From NCBI RefSeq assembly GCF_000230895.2, contig NC_016604.1, positions 4,030,001-4,094,000 on the forward strand: a stretch of DNA of 64,000 nucleotides. Direction: 5' to 3'. A program made the translations under genes and the position numbers. The notes under the pieces were generated by a model. It was not told the DNA's origin. It did not search any database and worked only from the letters and a program-made list of their open reading frames with translations. This DNA comes from Mycolicibacterium rhodesiae NBB3. Lineage in GTDB: Bacteria; Actinomycetota; Actinomycetes; Mycobacteriales; Mycobacteriaceae. Below are positions 35,504 through 43,913 of this stretch, piece by piece. Position 1 is the first letter of the stretch. Every line of letters starts with the position of its first letter.

Positions 35504-35953
35504 CTTGGCCACATGGCCGGTGGCGCGGACGTTGTACTGCGCCTCGGCGATTTTGCCCTTCTCGTCGACCACGAACGTCGAGCGGATCACACCCTGAACG
35601 GTCTTGCCGTACATGGTTTTCTCGCCGTAGGCGCCCCACGCCTCGAGGACCTTGCGGTCGGGGTCCGACAACAGCGGGAAGGTCAGCTTCTCCTTGTCGC
35701 GGAACTTGGCCAGCTTCTCCGGCTTGTCGGGAGAGATGCCGATGACGTCCAGCCCGGCTCCGTTGAGTTCGGCGAGACTGTCACGAAAATCGCACGCCTG
35801 CTTGGTGCAACCCGGTGTCGACGCGGCGGGGTAGAAGTACACGATGACCTTGCGGCCTTTGTAGTCGGAGAGCTTGACGGTGTTGCCGTCGGCGTCGGGC
35901 AGGCTGAACGCGGGGGCTTTGGCGCCCACCTCGAGTCGCGGAGTCTGTGGCAC
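35480..35953 (-). CDS. bcp: Bacterioferritin comigratory protein, thioredoxin-dependent peroxiredoxin
   Basis: A 157-residue peroxiredoxin of the PrxQ/BCP type that reduces hydroperoxides. The peroxidatic Cys lies in the FYPAASTPGCTKQACDF segment, and the second Cys five residues later is the resolving residue of atypical 2-Cys members. It contains the usual thioredoxin fold with SDPDRKVLEAWGAYGEK towards the C-terminus. It corresponds by position to Rv2521. It converges on the M20 peptidase gene. Confidence 0.95.
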   Translation of the reverse strand: MPQTPRLEVGAKAPAFSLPDADGNTVKLSDYKGRKVIVYFYPAASTPGCTKQACDFRDSLAELNGAGLDVIGISPDKPEKLAKFRDKEKLTFPLLSDPDRKVLEAWGAYGEKTMYGKTVQGVIRSTFVVDEKGKIAEAQYNVRATGHVAKLRRDLSV

Positions 35954-36065
35954 GCGTGCGGATCCCCTCTCATGGACCGGTGCACTTCGATCAGTGCGGG
36001 CTCAACTAGGGTAGTTGCGCAAGGCTCCAGACTCGGCGCTGGGCTTGGACCGTATGGAGGTGGAT

Positions 36066-36293
36066 GTGGCGGATCGCGACCCCGACACCATCAAGCAGGA
36101 GATCGACCAGGCTCGTGACCAGCTTGCCTTGACGGTGGACTCCCTGGCAGAACGCGCGAATCCACGGCGGATCGCGGATGACGTGAAGTCCGGGCTGTTG
36201 AAGTTCGTCAAGAAGCCGGCCGTGGCCGTCTCGCTGGCAGGTGTCGGCGTCGTGACGATCGTGATCGTGGTGCGCCGGATCAGACAGCGCTGA
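36066..36293 (+). CDS. DUF3618 small membrane protein
   Basis: A 75-residue protein, counterpart of Rv2520c. It has the DUF3618 motif DPDTIKQEIDQARDQLALTVDSLAERANP followed by one membrane segment (about residues 48-68) and a basic tail RRIRQR, so the domain faces the cytoplasm. Function unknown. The GTG at 36066 is preferred because GGAGG (36056-36060) sits 5 nt upstream; the in-frame ATG at 36054 is the alternative. Confidence 0.88.
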   Translation: MADRDPDTIKQEIDQARDQLALTVDSLAERANPRRIADDVKSGLLKFVKKPAVAVSLAGVGVVTIVIVVRRIRQR

Positions 36294-36601
36294 AAACGGT
36301 CAGCTCAACGACGGCGACCGGGGCGGAAAAAGTCGGCGAACCAAGGCCTCGGCGGATTTGCCACCCGACCGATGCGACTGCAGTTGTACACCGCGACAGG
36401 GCCTTGCGCAGTTACCTCATCGTCGGCATGCGCGCCCGCGGCGCCTGCTCCCAACGATGCGCCAATCTGCGACATCAGCTAAGTCCTTGTCTCGTATTTC
36501 CTGCCGTGCACCTCGGGCCGGAACCCGGAATGTCAGCTAACGCGGACTCTAGCACCACTGCCGCCCTTTGCGCAGCTCGAAACTAGAGATTTTGTGGATA
36601 G

Positions 36602-36617
36602 CGTTGCTTCCGCAACG
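36602..36617. repeat. Hairpin, 6-bp stem
   Basis: CGTTGC-TTCC-GCAACG, a perfect 6-bp stem with a 4-nt loop inside the gene-free stretch. No U-tract follows on either strand, so it is not a simple terminator. Confidence 0.45.
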
Positions 36618-36660
36618 AACATAACCCCTGCGTAGGCCATGAGATAAGTAGACTTATGTA

Positions 36661-36687
36661 ACGCCCAGCACACACGAGACTGGGCGT
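36661..36687. repeat. Hairpin, 8-bp stem
   Basis: ACGCCCAG (36661-36668) and CTGGGCGT (36680-36687) form a perfect 8-bp stem with an 11-nt loop, 43 bp from the previous hairpin. No U-tract is present. Either a protein-binding palindrome or part of a structured transcript. Confidence 0.45.
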
Positions 36688-37260
36688 CCGCTCAGCGCGG
36701 AAGCGGCATTTTCGCAAACCTGACCCGCAACTGTGAAAAGTGTGCTGATCGGCTCTGACCGCATCGGAGCACCTAACCGCGATTCTTGTGCTGACGAAAG
36801 GAACGCAGCGGCACTCTGGCACGGTGGTGAACGGGTCGACATCGGGGATGGCGGCACCGCGGAATCAAGTTTCAGCTAACCCGGCATGCCGGCGTGGCCG
36901 ACGTCCCGCGGCCCGCGCCCCCAGCCGATTCGTGCTCGTTTTCCTCGGGCGCCCGAGCGTGCTGTGTTCCATTCTTTTCACGTGCCGGCCGGAAATTCCG
37001 GCGCTCTCCGAGTAATTGCCCATGCGTCAATTTTCGATGTGGAACCTGTTGGCGGCGTTGACGTTTCGTCCGCGTGTTCAGCGCCAATTGCGATAGCAAA
37101 CATTAGCTCAGCTGCCTAGATTTTAGGTCTTGGTGCGACACGGAATGCAAGCAAATTCAGGCGAACCGGCCGCCTTGTACTTTTTGGGAGAGTAGGATAT
37201 CGGCGCCGCCGGCTACACGCGCACCAACTTCATCTGGCGGTTTCAGCGAAGGGGGGCCGC

Positions 37261-38592
37261 ATGGAGGCTCAGATTTCCCCGGCCAGGTCCACCGCCAATA
37301 GCGGCGAAGTCGACCACACGGACCATGCCGCTGGCATGGCGCGGTTGGTGCAAGCGGTCCAGGAACTGTCGCTGGCGCGCAGCCTGCCGGAGGTGCAGCG
37401 CATCGTCCGGACCGCTGCTCGCGAACTCACCGGCTGTGACGGCGCGACATTCGTGCTGCGTGATGACGGCAAGTGCTATTACGCCGACGAGGATGCGATC
37501 GCCCCGCTGTGGAAGGGCAGTCGCTTTCCGCTGGAGAGCTGTATCAGCGGCTGGGCGATGCTCAACCGCGAATCGGCGGTGATCCCGGATATCTACCGCG
37601 ATGACCGCGTACCGCACGAGGCCTACCGGCCCACATTCGTCAAGAGCCTGGTGATGGTTCCCATCCGCAAGCTCGACCCGATCGGGGCGATCGGCAACTA
37701 CTGGGCGACTGCGCGGCAGCCTTCCGAGCAGGAGGTCTCCCTTCTGCAAGCCCTGGCCGACGCGACTTCGGTCGCCCTCGAGAACGTCCAGGTCTATTCC
37801 GAACTGGAACAACGGGTACAAGACCGAACAGCCGCGCTGGAGCAGGCCAACGAGGAGATCCGCCAGAAGACCGACCGCCTCACGACGGGACTGGACAGCG
37901 CATCGGCCTATGTCTCGTCGATCCTGCCGGGTGACCTGGAAGGGCCGGTGCGAGTGTCGTCGCGCTACCTGCCGTCCCAGCAACTCGGCGGGGACAGCTT
38001 CGACTACCGATGGATCGATGACGATCACCTGATCGCCTACCTGATCGACGTCTCGGGGCACGGTATCGGCCCCGCACTGTTGTCGGTGTCGGTGCACAAC
38101 CTGCTGCGTTCGGGCTCCCTATCGTCGACGACACTGCTGGCCCCTGATCAGGTGCTGACCGAACTCAACGAGCTGTTCCAGATGGACAAGCACGATGGGA
38201 ACTACCTGACGATGTGGTTCGGCATGTACGAGGTGTCATCGCGCACGCTTCGTTACGCCAGCGCGGGTGCCCCGCCGGCCATTGCCGTCGCTCCCGATGG
38301 CACCAGCACCGAATTGTCCAGCGGTGGAAAACCTCTCGGGATGTTCGACCATGCCCGGTACACCTCGCGCAGCTATACGGTGCCGCCGGGCTGCCGCATC
38401 CTTCTCTACAGCGATGGCGCCTATGAGGATGCATGCATCGACGGCCGCCCGTTGTCTTCGACGGACTTCAAAGACCTGTTCACCCGATTGCACGAATCCT
38501 CGCTCGACGACCTCGTCGAGACATTGCGAGGTCTCACGCCGTCGGGCACCTTCCCCGACGACTGTTCACTTGTCCGGCTGGAAACCGGCTGA
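37261..38592 (+). CDS. GAF-SpoIIE serine phosphatase (RsbU-like)
   Basis: A 443-residue cytosolic PP2C-type phosphatase. An N-terminal GAF domain (about residues 25-180, with SCISGWAMLNRESAVIPDI) senses a signal, a coiled coil (about 180-205, ELEQRVQDRTAALEQANEEI) links it to a SpoIIE domain (about 215-440) whose metal-binding Asp residues are in LGGDSFDY, DVSGHGIGPALL and FPDDCSLV. Such proteins dephosphorylate anti-anti-sigma factors and switch on alternative sigma factors. No anti-sigma gene is adjacent. A purine-rich GAAGGGGGG precedes the ATG. Confidence 0.9.
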   Translation: MEAQISPARSTANSGEVDHTDHAAGMARLVQAVQELSLARSLPEVQRIVRTAARELTGCDGATFVLRDDGKCYYADEDAIAPLWKGSRFPLESCISGWAMLNRESAVIPDIYRDDRVPHEAYRPTFVKSLVMVPIRKLDPIGAIGNYWATARQPSEQEVSLLQALADATSVALENVQVYSELEQRVQDRTAALEQANEEIRQKTDRLTTGLDSASAYVSSILPGDLEGPVRVSSRYLPSQQLGGDSFDYRWIDDDHLIAYLIDVSGHGIGPALLSVSVHNLLRSGSLSSTTLLAPDQVLTELNELFQMDKHDGNYLTMWFGMYEVSSRTLRYASAGAPPAIAVAPDGTSTELSSGGKPLGMFDHARYTSRSYTVPPGCRILLYSDGAYEDACIDGRPLSSTDFKDLFTRLHESSLDDLVETLRGLTPSGTFPDDCSLVRLETG

Positions 38593-38759
38593 CAACGCTG
38601 GTCACCGATGGCATTGGGAATACGTATCGGGGCATAGGCGGAATCGACCAGCAGGTCGATGCCGACGCCGCCGCGACCGGGCGCGTCAGACAGGACATCC
38701 CGTCGACACAAGGGCCGAAGCGCTCATCGTTGCCGCACTGGCCTGGCTCGCCCGCCGAC

Positions 38760-39440
38760 TCACTGCCTGTCCGCAGGCCCCGATGCGTCCGGATCAGCGT
38801 TTGCAGACCCCCAACGTCGGCCGTCGCCCGGGGGACCCGGGAGGTTCAGGCCGTACCGCACACCGAGCATGCGAATGACGAAGCAGGCCGCCGCCGCCCC
38901 CAGCGCGGCCGGGACCCCGTAGACACCGAAGTGGATGGTGATGATGGTGACCGCCGCTGCCACCAGTGCAGGGAGTGCGTACAGTTCGCTGCGCAACACC
39001 GTGGGGATCTGCATCACCATCATGTCGCGGATCGTGCCCCCGCCCACGGCGGTGACGACCCCGAGAAGCAACGCGGGCGCGATACCGAGTTCGAACTCCG
39101 CTGCCTTCACCGTGCCGATGACGGCGAACACGCTCAGCCCGATCGCGTCGAAGACGATGATCGGCATCTCGAGGCGATCGAGCCACTTGCTGAGAACGAA
39201 CGCGATCAGCGCGCCCGCGACGGCGAGCGCGAAGTAACGCCAATCGCGAAACGTCGCAGGCGGTGTCGCGCCGATGCACAAGTCGCGGATGATTCCCCCG
39301 CCCAACGCTGTGACCATGCCGAGGGTGACGACACCGATCAAGTCAAGACGAGTGGCGCGCACCGCCGTCAGCGCACCATTCAAACCGAACGCGAAGGTGC
39401 CGGTTAGATCCAGCACGAGCAGTGGCGGGTCGATGTACAC
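38760..39440 (-). CDS. TRIC-type cation channel family protein (UPF0126)
   Basis: A 226-residue membrane protein made of two similar three-helix repeats, each containing the motif GGGxIRD (TALGGGIIRDLCIG and TAVGGGTIRDMMVM), plus a seventh helix. This is the layout of prokaryotic TRIC channels, which conduct potassium or sodium as trimers. Earlier annotation called such proteins YicG/YadS. The 167 bp between it and the SpoIIE gene hold nothing recognisable, and it converges on that gene. Confidence 0.9.
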   Translation of the reverse strand: MYIDPPLLVLDLTGTFAFGLNGALTAVRATRLDLIGVVTLGMVTALGGGIIRDLCIGATPPATFRDWRYFALAVAGALIAFVLSKWLDRLEMPIIVFDAIGLSVFAVIGTVKAAEFELGIAPALLLGVVTAVGGGTIRDMMVMQIPTVLRSELYALPALVAAAVTIITIHFGVYGVPAALGAAAACFVIRMLGVRYGLNLPGPPGDGRRWGSANADPDASGPADRQ

Positions 39441-39605
39441 ATACCGTGCCTATCACCTTCGGTATGTGCTGGCACACGCTCTGGGGCTCTCGCCACCGGC
39501 CGCCGCTATCCGGGCCAATCGACGAGGTGCCGACTGGCTGATCACCGATTCTGCGCCCGGATCCACTCGTCTCGGCGAAACTCCGCTCGAGGTTCGGTGA
39601 TGCGG

Positions 39606-39681
<76 letters not shown>

Positions 39682-39826
39682 TGCGTGTGCGACAATAACA
39701 GGCCCCGCGGCGCAGCGTGAAATCCCACTCGCCACCGCTGGAGAACGACGCTGGCGTCGTGCTCCCGGCCGCTGGTGCACATAGACTATTCCCAGGTAAT
39801 CGTCCCTTCGTGAGGTGGAGCAAACA

Positions 39827-41047
39827 ATGTGGCAGGTCAGGTCCGTGGCCGGTCCGCGTAGCAATCGCCGATGGCTGACCGTCATCGCGCTCATCCCCGC
39901 GATCGTGCTGGGTCTGTCGGCATGCAGCAGCAACCCGGCGCCGCCGCAGGCCCAGGTCATCACCGACAAGGGCACGCCCTTCGGCGACCTGCTCCTTCCC
40001 AAGCTGGCATCGTCGGTGAAGGACGGCGACGTCGGCGTCAGCACAGCGTCACCGGTGACCGTCAGCGCAGAGGACGGTGTGCTCGGCTCGGTTTCCATGG
40101 TCAATGAAGACGGCGAGGCAGTTCAGGGCAAGCTGAGCAAGGACGGGCTGCAGTGGTCCACCACCGAGCCGCTCGGCTACAACAAGCGCTACACGCTGAC
40201 CGCGGAAGCGCTCGGCCTCGGCGGTGCCACCAGTCGATCGATGACGTTCGAGACGCACTCGCCGGAGAATCTCACGATGGCGTACGTCGTGCCCAGTGAG
40301 GGTGAGGTCGTCGGCGTCGGACAGCCGGTCGCGGTCCAGTTCGACGAGAACATCCCGAACCGGCTGGCGGCCCAGCAAGCAATCAAAGTCAAGACCAATC
40401 CTCCCGTGGAGGGCGCCTTCTATTGGCTGAACAACCGCGAAGTGCGTTGGCGCCCAGCCAATTACTGGAAGCCCGGCACTACGGTCGAGGTCGCGGTCAA
40501 CACCTACGGCGTGGACCTCGGTGACGGGTTGTTCGGTCAGGAGAACATCACCACGCATTTCAGCATTGGCGACGAGGTGATCAGCCGCGTCGACGACAAC
40601 ACCAAGACGATGACGGTGACGCGCAACGGCCAGGTGATCAAGACCATGCCGGTGTCGATGGGTAAGGACAGCACACCGACCAACAACGGCACCTACATCG
40701 TCGGTGACCGTCGTTCGCACATGATCATGGATTCCTCCACGTACGGCGTGCCGTCGAACTCGCCGAACGGTTACCGCACGGAGGTCGACTGGGCGACCCA
40801 GATCTCCTACAGCGGGATCTACGTGCACGCAGCACCGTGGTCGGTGGGCAGCCAGGGCTACAGCAACGTCAGCCACGGCTGCCTCAACGTGAGTTCCAGC
40901 AACGGGCAGTGGTTCTACGACAACTCCAAGCGGGGCGACGTCGTGGAAATCACCAACACCGTCGGTTCGGTCCTCCCGGGCACTGAAGGACTGGGCGACT
41001 GGAACATCCCGTGGTCGCAGTGGAAGGCGGGCAACGCCAACGTCTGA
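39827..41047 (+). CDS. ldtB: L,D-transpeptidase lipoprotein, LdtB (LdtMt2-type)
   Basis: A 406-residue enzyme that makes 3-3 cross-links in peptidoglycan outside the membrane and is the target of carbapenems in mycobacteria. The signal peptide ends in lipobox LSAC; two immunoglobulin-like domains (about residues 50-250) precede the YkuD catalytic domain with HAAPWS and SHGCLNVS, where Cys352 is the nucleophile. Length and order match M. tuberculosis LdtMt2 (Rv2518c), which lies in the same neighbourhood. The ATG at 39827 has GAGGTGGAG upstream. Confidence 0.96.
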   Translation: MWQVRSVAGPRSNRRWLTVIALIPAIVLGLSACSSNPAPPQAQVITDKGTPFGDLLLPKLASSVKDGDVGVSTASPVTVSAEDGVLGSVSMVNEDGEAVQGKLSKDGLQWSTTEPLGYNKRYTLTAEALGLGGATSRSMTFETHSPENLTMAYVVPSEGEVVGVGQPVAVQFDENIPNRLAAQQAIKVKTNPPVEGAFYWLNNREVRWRPANYWKPGTTVEVAVNTYGVDLGDGLFGQENITTHFSIGDEVISRVDDNTKTMTVTRNGQVIKTMPVSMGKDSTPTNNGTYIVGDRRSHMIMDSSTYGVPSNSPNGYRTEVDWATQISYSGIYVHAAPWSVGSQGYSNVSHGCLNVSSSNGQWFYDNSKRGDVVEITNTVGSVLPGTEGLGDWNIPWSQWKAGNANV

Positions 41048-41189
41048 CACATAGTCAGCAAACCTGCGGGCAAGACAACTCCCTGTCTGTCTCCGTCTCA
41101 TGCTCTGTGAGTTAGCTGGAGCGGATGGAGATCTTGTCGCACGCACTGGTAAAAATTCCCTCAATAACTTCCAATCGAGGGGATACCGC

Positions 41190-41489
41190 ATGGCCAGGGC
41201 CTTTTTGTATGCAAAGACGGTACTCGCGGGAGGGGCAGTGGCCGCAGGCCTGATCGGCTTTGCCGGCGCAGCATCGGCCGCGACCCCCAATCAGACCTGC
41301 TGGGGCAGCATTCCGGCAGGGTCGGCACATAAGCCCTTCAGCCACGCCTCACCGGGCAACGAGGGATGCGGAAATCATGACGACACCAGCAAGACGAGCA
41401 TGGCCGATATGGCCTCCGCTGGGTCGTACACGGACAGCAACCCGGCGTTCGCGGTGTCACCATGGACCAAAGCCCACAAGGCGGCATAA
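41190..41489 (+). CDS. Small secreted protein of unknown function
   Basis: A 99-residue protein with a clear Sec signal peptide ending ASA-A near residue 30. The mature part of about 68 residues is polar, with two Cys (TCWG and EGCG) that may form a disulfide. No family is recognised. The ATG at 41190 has CGAGGGGA about 7 nt upstream; an upstream in-frame start lacks one. It lies 142 bp after ldtB on the same strand. Confidence 0.7.
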   Translation: MARAFLYAKTVLAGGAVAAGLIGFAGAASAATPNQTCWGSIPAGSAHKPFSHASPGNEGCGNHDDTSKTSMADMASAGSYTDSNPAFAVSPWTKAHKAA

Positions 41490-41506
41490 CAGCCCGGGAT
41501 GAACGC

Positions 41507-41540
41507 AAAAAAGTCAGGGAGCGGATTCGCTCCCTGACTT
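41507..41540 (-). terminator. Rho-independent terminator of tRNA-His
   Basis: A perfect 13-bp stem (41511-41523 with 41528-41540) and 4-nt loop. Read on the minus strand it is followed by a T-run (complement of the A-run at 41507-41512), starting just after the tRNA-His 3' end. On the plus strand only GTTTGG follows, so it may act weakly for the secreted-protein gene as well. Confidence 0.85.
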
Positions 41541-41545
41541 GTTTG

Positions 41546-41619
41546 GGTGGCTGACGGGACTCGAACCCGCGACAGCCAGGATCACAACCTGGTGCTCTAC
41601 CAACTGAACTACAGCCACC
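41546..41619 (-). tRNA. tRNA-His (anticodon GTG)
   Basis: The minus strand folds as a cloverleaf with acceptor GTGGCTG/CAGCCAC, the extra 5' G-1 opposite C73 typical of tRNA-His, anticodon stem CCAGG/CCTGG and loop TTGTGAT (anticodon 41585-41583), and a T-arm containing TTCGAGT. The 3' CCA is not encoded. It is followed by a strong terminator and lies next to orn. Confidence 0.96.
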
Positions 41620-41649
41620 ATTGCCGCAGCATCTGCGGCGTCGTCGATA

Positions 41650-42297
41650 CTAGCCGCTCGGACGCTCAGCGGCCGAATCGATATCCATCGAGTCGTCCTG
41701 CGGCGGCCCGAGCTGGTCGGCGACGGCCGCGATTTCACTGGTCGACGGACCGGGAGGTGCCACAAACGCGGTCTGGCGGTAGTACTTGAGTTCGCGGATC
41801 GACTCGTGAATGTCGGCCAGCGCACGGTGAGCCAGACCCTTCTCGGGCTGGCCGAAGTAGATCCGCGGATACCAGCGCCGGCACAGCTCCTTGATGGAGC
41901 TGACGTCGATCATCCGGTAGTGCAGATAGTCGTCGAGTTTGGGCATGTCCCGCGCGATGAACCCACGGTCGGTGGCGATCGAATTGCCGGCCAGGGGCGC
42001 GGTCTTGGCCTGCTTGACGTGCGTGCGGATGTAGTCGAGCACGAGTTCTTCGGCGGTCGCCACATCGACGGTCGACGTCCGCACCTCTTCCGTCAGACCC
42101 GATCGCTTGTGCATGTCCTTGACCACGTCGATCATCGACGACAGCGCGGCATCGTCGGCATGGATCACCACGTCGATGCCGTCGCCCAGGATGTTGAGAT
42201 CGGCGTCGGTGACGAGCACCGCGATCTCGATGAGCCGGTCTGACGACAGGTCGAGGCCGGTCATCTCACAGTCGATCCACACGAGTTCGTCACGCAC
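41650..42297 (-). CDS. orn: Oligoribonuclease
   Basis: A 215-residue DEDDh 3'-5' exonuclease that degrades 2-5 nt RNAs and pGpG to mononucleotides. The first acidic pair is in WIDCEMTGLDL, the second in NSIATDRGF, and the last block HRALADIHESIREL has the catalytic His and Asp. The GTG at 42297 is chosen over the TTG at 42306 because it gives the usual family length and lies 8 nt after a perfect -10 box, whereas the TTG overlaps that box. Confidence 0.95.
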   Translation of the reverse strand: MRDELVWIDCEMTGLDLSSDRLIEIAVLVTDADLNILGDGIDVVIHADDAALSSMIDVVKDMHKRSGLTEEVRTSTVDVATAEELVLDYIRTHVKQAKTAPLAGNSIATDRGFIARDMPKLDDYLHYRMIDVSSIKELCRRWYPRIYFGQPEKGLAHRALADIHESIRELKYYRQTAFVAPPGPSTSEIAAVADQLGPPQDDSMDIDSAAERPSG

Positions 42298-42304
42298 AGC
42301 GCTC

Positions 42305-42316
42305 AACAGTACTGTT
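42305..42316. promoter_or_regulatory. Symmetric bidirectional -10 promoter for orn and the HerA-like gene
   Basis: AACAGTACTGTT is a perfect 12-bp palindrome. It supplies TACTGT as a -10 box on the plus strand (42310-42315) and on the minus strand (42311-42306). Each box ends 8 nt before the start codon it serves (ATG 42324 and GTG 42297), so both transcripts should be leaderless. Confidence 0.6.
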
Positions 42317-42323
42317 TTCGACC

Positions 42324-43913
42324 ATGACCACCGAGTCGAGCGCCACGGAAGCCCAGGGGATCGCCTCCGGTTACGCGTTTGAGGGTCCGGCGCTGGAACT
42401 GGGCACGGTCGTCGTCGACGGTGCGTGTGATCCGACCGCCCAGGTTCGTATCCCGTTGGCCACGGTCAATCGACACGGCTTGGTCGCAGGCGCTACCGGC
42501 ACCGGCAAGACGAAGTCGCTGCAGGTCATCGCCGAGCAGCTGTCCGCCGCCGGGGTCCCGTGTCTGATGGCCGACGTGAAGGGCGATCTCTCGGGATTGT
42601 CTCGACCCGGCGAGCCCGGGGACGGGACCGAACAGCGCGCGAAGGACACCGGCGACGACTGGACACCCACCGCCTATCCACTGGAGTTCCTGTCGCTCGG
42701 CACGACCGGTATCGGCGTTCCGGTGCGCGCCACCATCTCCAGCTTCGGCCCGATTCTGCTGTCAAAGGTGCTGGGGCTCAACCAAACTCAGGAGTCCACG
42801 CTCGGGCTCATCTTCCACTGGGCCGACCAGAAGGGCCTGCCGCTGCTGGATCTCAAGGATCTGCGTGCAGTGATCCAGTTCCTGACCGGCGACGAGGGCA
42901 AGCCGGAGCTCAAAGCGCTCGGGGCGGTGTCCAAGGCGACTGCCGGCGTCATACTGCGTGCCCTGGTCAACCTCGAGGCGGACGGCGGCGACACGTTCTT
43001 CGGTGAGCCTGAGCTGGAGCCCAAGGATCTGATGCGTCTCGACGATCAGGGCCGCGGCATCATCACGCTGCTCGAGGTCGGTGAGCAGGCCGCCCGGCCG
43101 GTGATGTTCTCGACGTTCTTGATGTGGGTGCTCGCCGATCTCTTCACCACGCTTCCCGAGGTGGGCGACCTCGACAAGCCCAAGCTGGTGTTCTTCTTCG
43201 ACGAGGCGCATCTGCTGTTCACCGATGCGTCGAAGGCCTTCCTCGAGCAGGTCGAGCAGACCGTCAAGTTGATCCGGTCCAAGGGAGTCGGCGTCTTCTT
43301 CTGCACCCAGCTGCCCGCGGATGTACCCAACGCCGTGCTGTCCCAGTTGGGTGCGCGCGTCCAGCATGCGTTGCGGGCCTTCACCCCTGACGATCAGAAG
43401 GCGCTGTCGAAGACCGTGCGCACGTACCCGAAAACCGATGTCTACGACCTGGAGAAGGCGCTGACATCGCTGGGCATCGGCGAGGCGATCGTCACAGTGC
43501 TGTCGGAGAAGGGCGCACCGACGCCGGTGGCGTGGACCAGGATGCGGGCACCGCGCTCGCTGATGGACACGATCGGGCCGGAGGCGATCGCGGCGGCGGC
43601 GAAGGCCAGTCCGCTGCAGGCCGAGTACGGCCAGACGGTCGACCGCGATTCCGCCTACGAGCGACTGTCGGCGCGATTGGCGCCGCCCCCAGCCGAGCCG
43701 GCGCCGGCCGATGCGCAGCTGCCGCCGCCCGTCGACGTCGGGGGAGCGACCGCCTCGGGCCCGGTGAAGAGTCGCGGGACTGCCGAGCCGGGGATGCTCG
43801 AGAAGGTGATGGACAGCTCGGCGTTCAAGAGTGCGATGCGCTCGGCGGGCACGGTGATCGGTCGCGAGATCACCCGCAGCATCTTCGGCACCGGCCGGCG
43901 CAGAAGGCGCTAG
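42324..43913 (+). CDS. HerA/DUF853-type ATPase (Rv2510c-like)
   Basis: A 529-residue cytosolic P-loop ATPase of the HerA-FtsK superfamily, DUF853 branch. Walker A is GATGTGKTKS (from G56), Walker B is LVFFFDEAHLL (about residues 290-300), and ARVQHALRAFTPDDQKAL carries the expected arginine region. The C-terminal 90 residues are Pro/Ala-rich and low complexity. The function is unknown; relatives are sometimes annotated as helicase HerA-like. It is divergent from orn with only 26 bp between start codons, and its stop overlaps the SDR gene stop (CTAG). Confidence 0.88.
   Translation: MTTESSATEAQGIASGYAFEGPALELGTVVVDGACDPTAQVRIPLATVNRHGLVAGATGTGKTKSLQVIAEQLSAAGVPCLMADVKGDLSGLSRPGEPGDGTEQRAKDTGDDWTPTAYPLEFLSLGTTGIGVPVRATISSFGPILLSKVLGLNQTQESTLGLIFHWADQKGLPLLDLKDLRAVIQFLTGDEGKPELKALGAVSKATAGVILRALVNLEADGGDTFFGEPELEPKDLMRLDDQGRGIITLLEVGEQAARPVMFSTFLMWVLADLFTTLPEVGDLDKPKLVFFFDEAHLLFTDASKAFLEQVEQTVKLIRSKGVGVFFCTQLPADVPNAVLSQLGARVQHALRAFTPDDQKALSKTVRTYPKTDVYDLEKALTSLGIGEAIVTVLSEKGAPTPVAWTRMRAPRSLMDTIGPEAIAAAAKASPLQAEYGQTVDRDSAYERLSARLAPPPAEPAPADAQLPPPVDVGGATASGPVKSRGTAEPGMLEKVMDSSAFKSAMRSAGTVIGREITRSIFGTGRRRRR

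Larger units (their letters stand above)
36294..37260. other. Gene-free stretch between DUF3618 and SpoIIE genes
   Basis: About 970 bp with no ORF that looks protein-coding: the short frames lack homology-like motifs, ribosome-binding sites or the strong GC3 of neighbours. It contains two hairpins (36602-36617 and 36661-36687) and lower GC than the flanks around 36570-36680. A structured RNA, a decayed gene or a long 5' leader of the SpoIIE gene are all possible. Confidence 0.5.

Noticed and set aside
36404..37119. Several 60-79 codon ORFs on both strands in the gene-free stretch
   Set aside because: They overlap one another, lack starts with ribosome-binding sites and show no domain or signal features; a PE-type protein was looked for and not found.
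39433..39600. A 55-codon ORF on the plus strand between the TRIC gene and tRNA-Lys
   Set aside because: It overlaps the TRIC start, has no ribosome-binding site, no recognised motif and lower GC3 than real genes nearby; it could be a gene fragment, but evidence is too weak.
41045..41059. Short hairpin CTGAC-ACATA-GTCAG just after ldtB
   Set aside because: Only 5 bp of stem and no U-tract; too weak to call a terminator.
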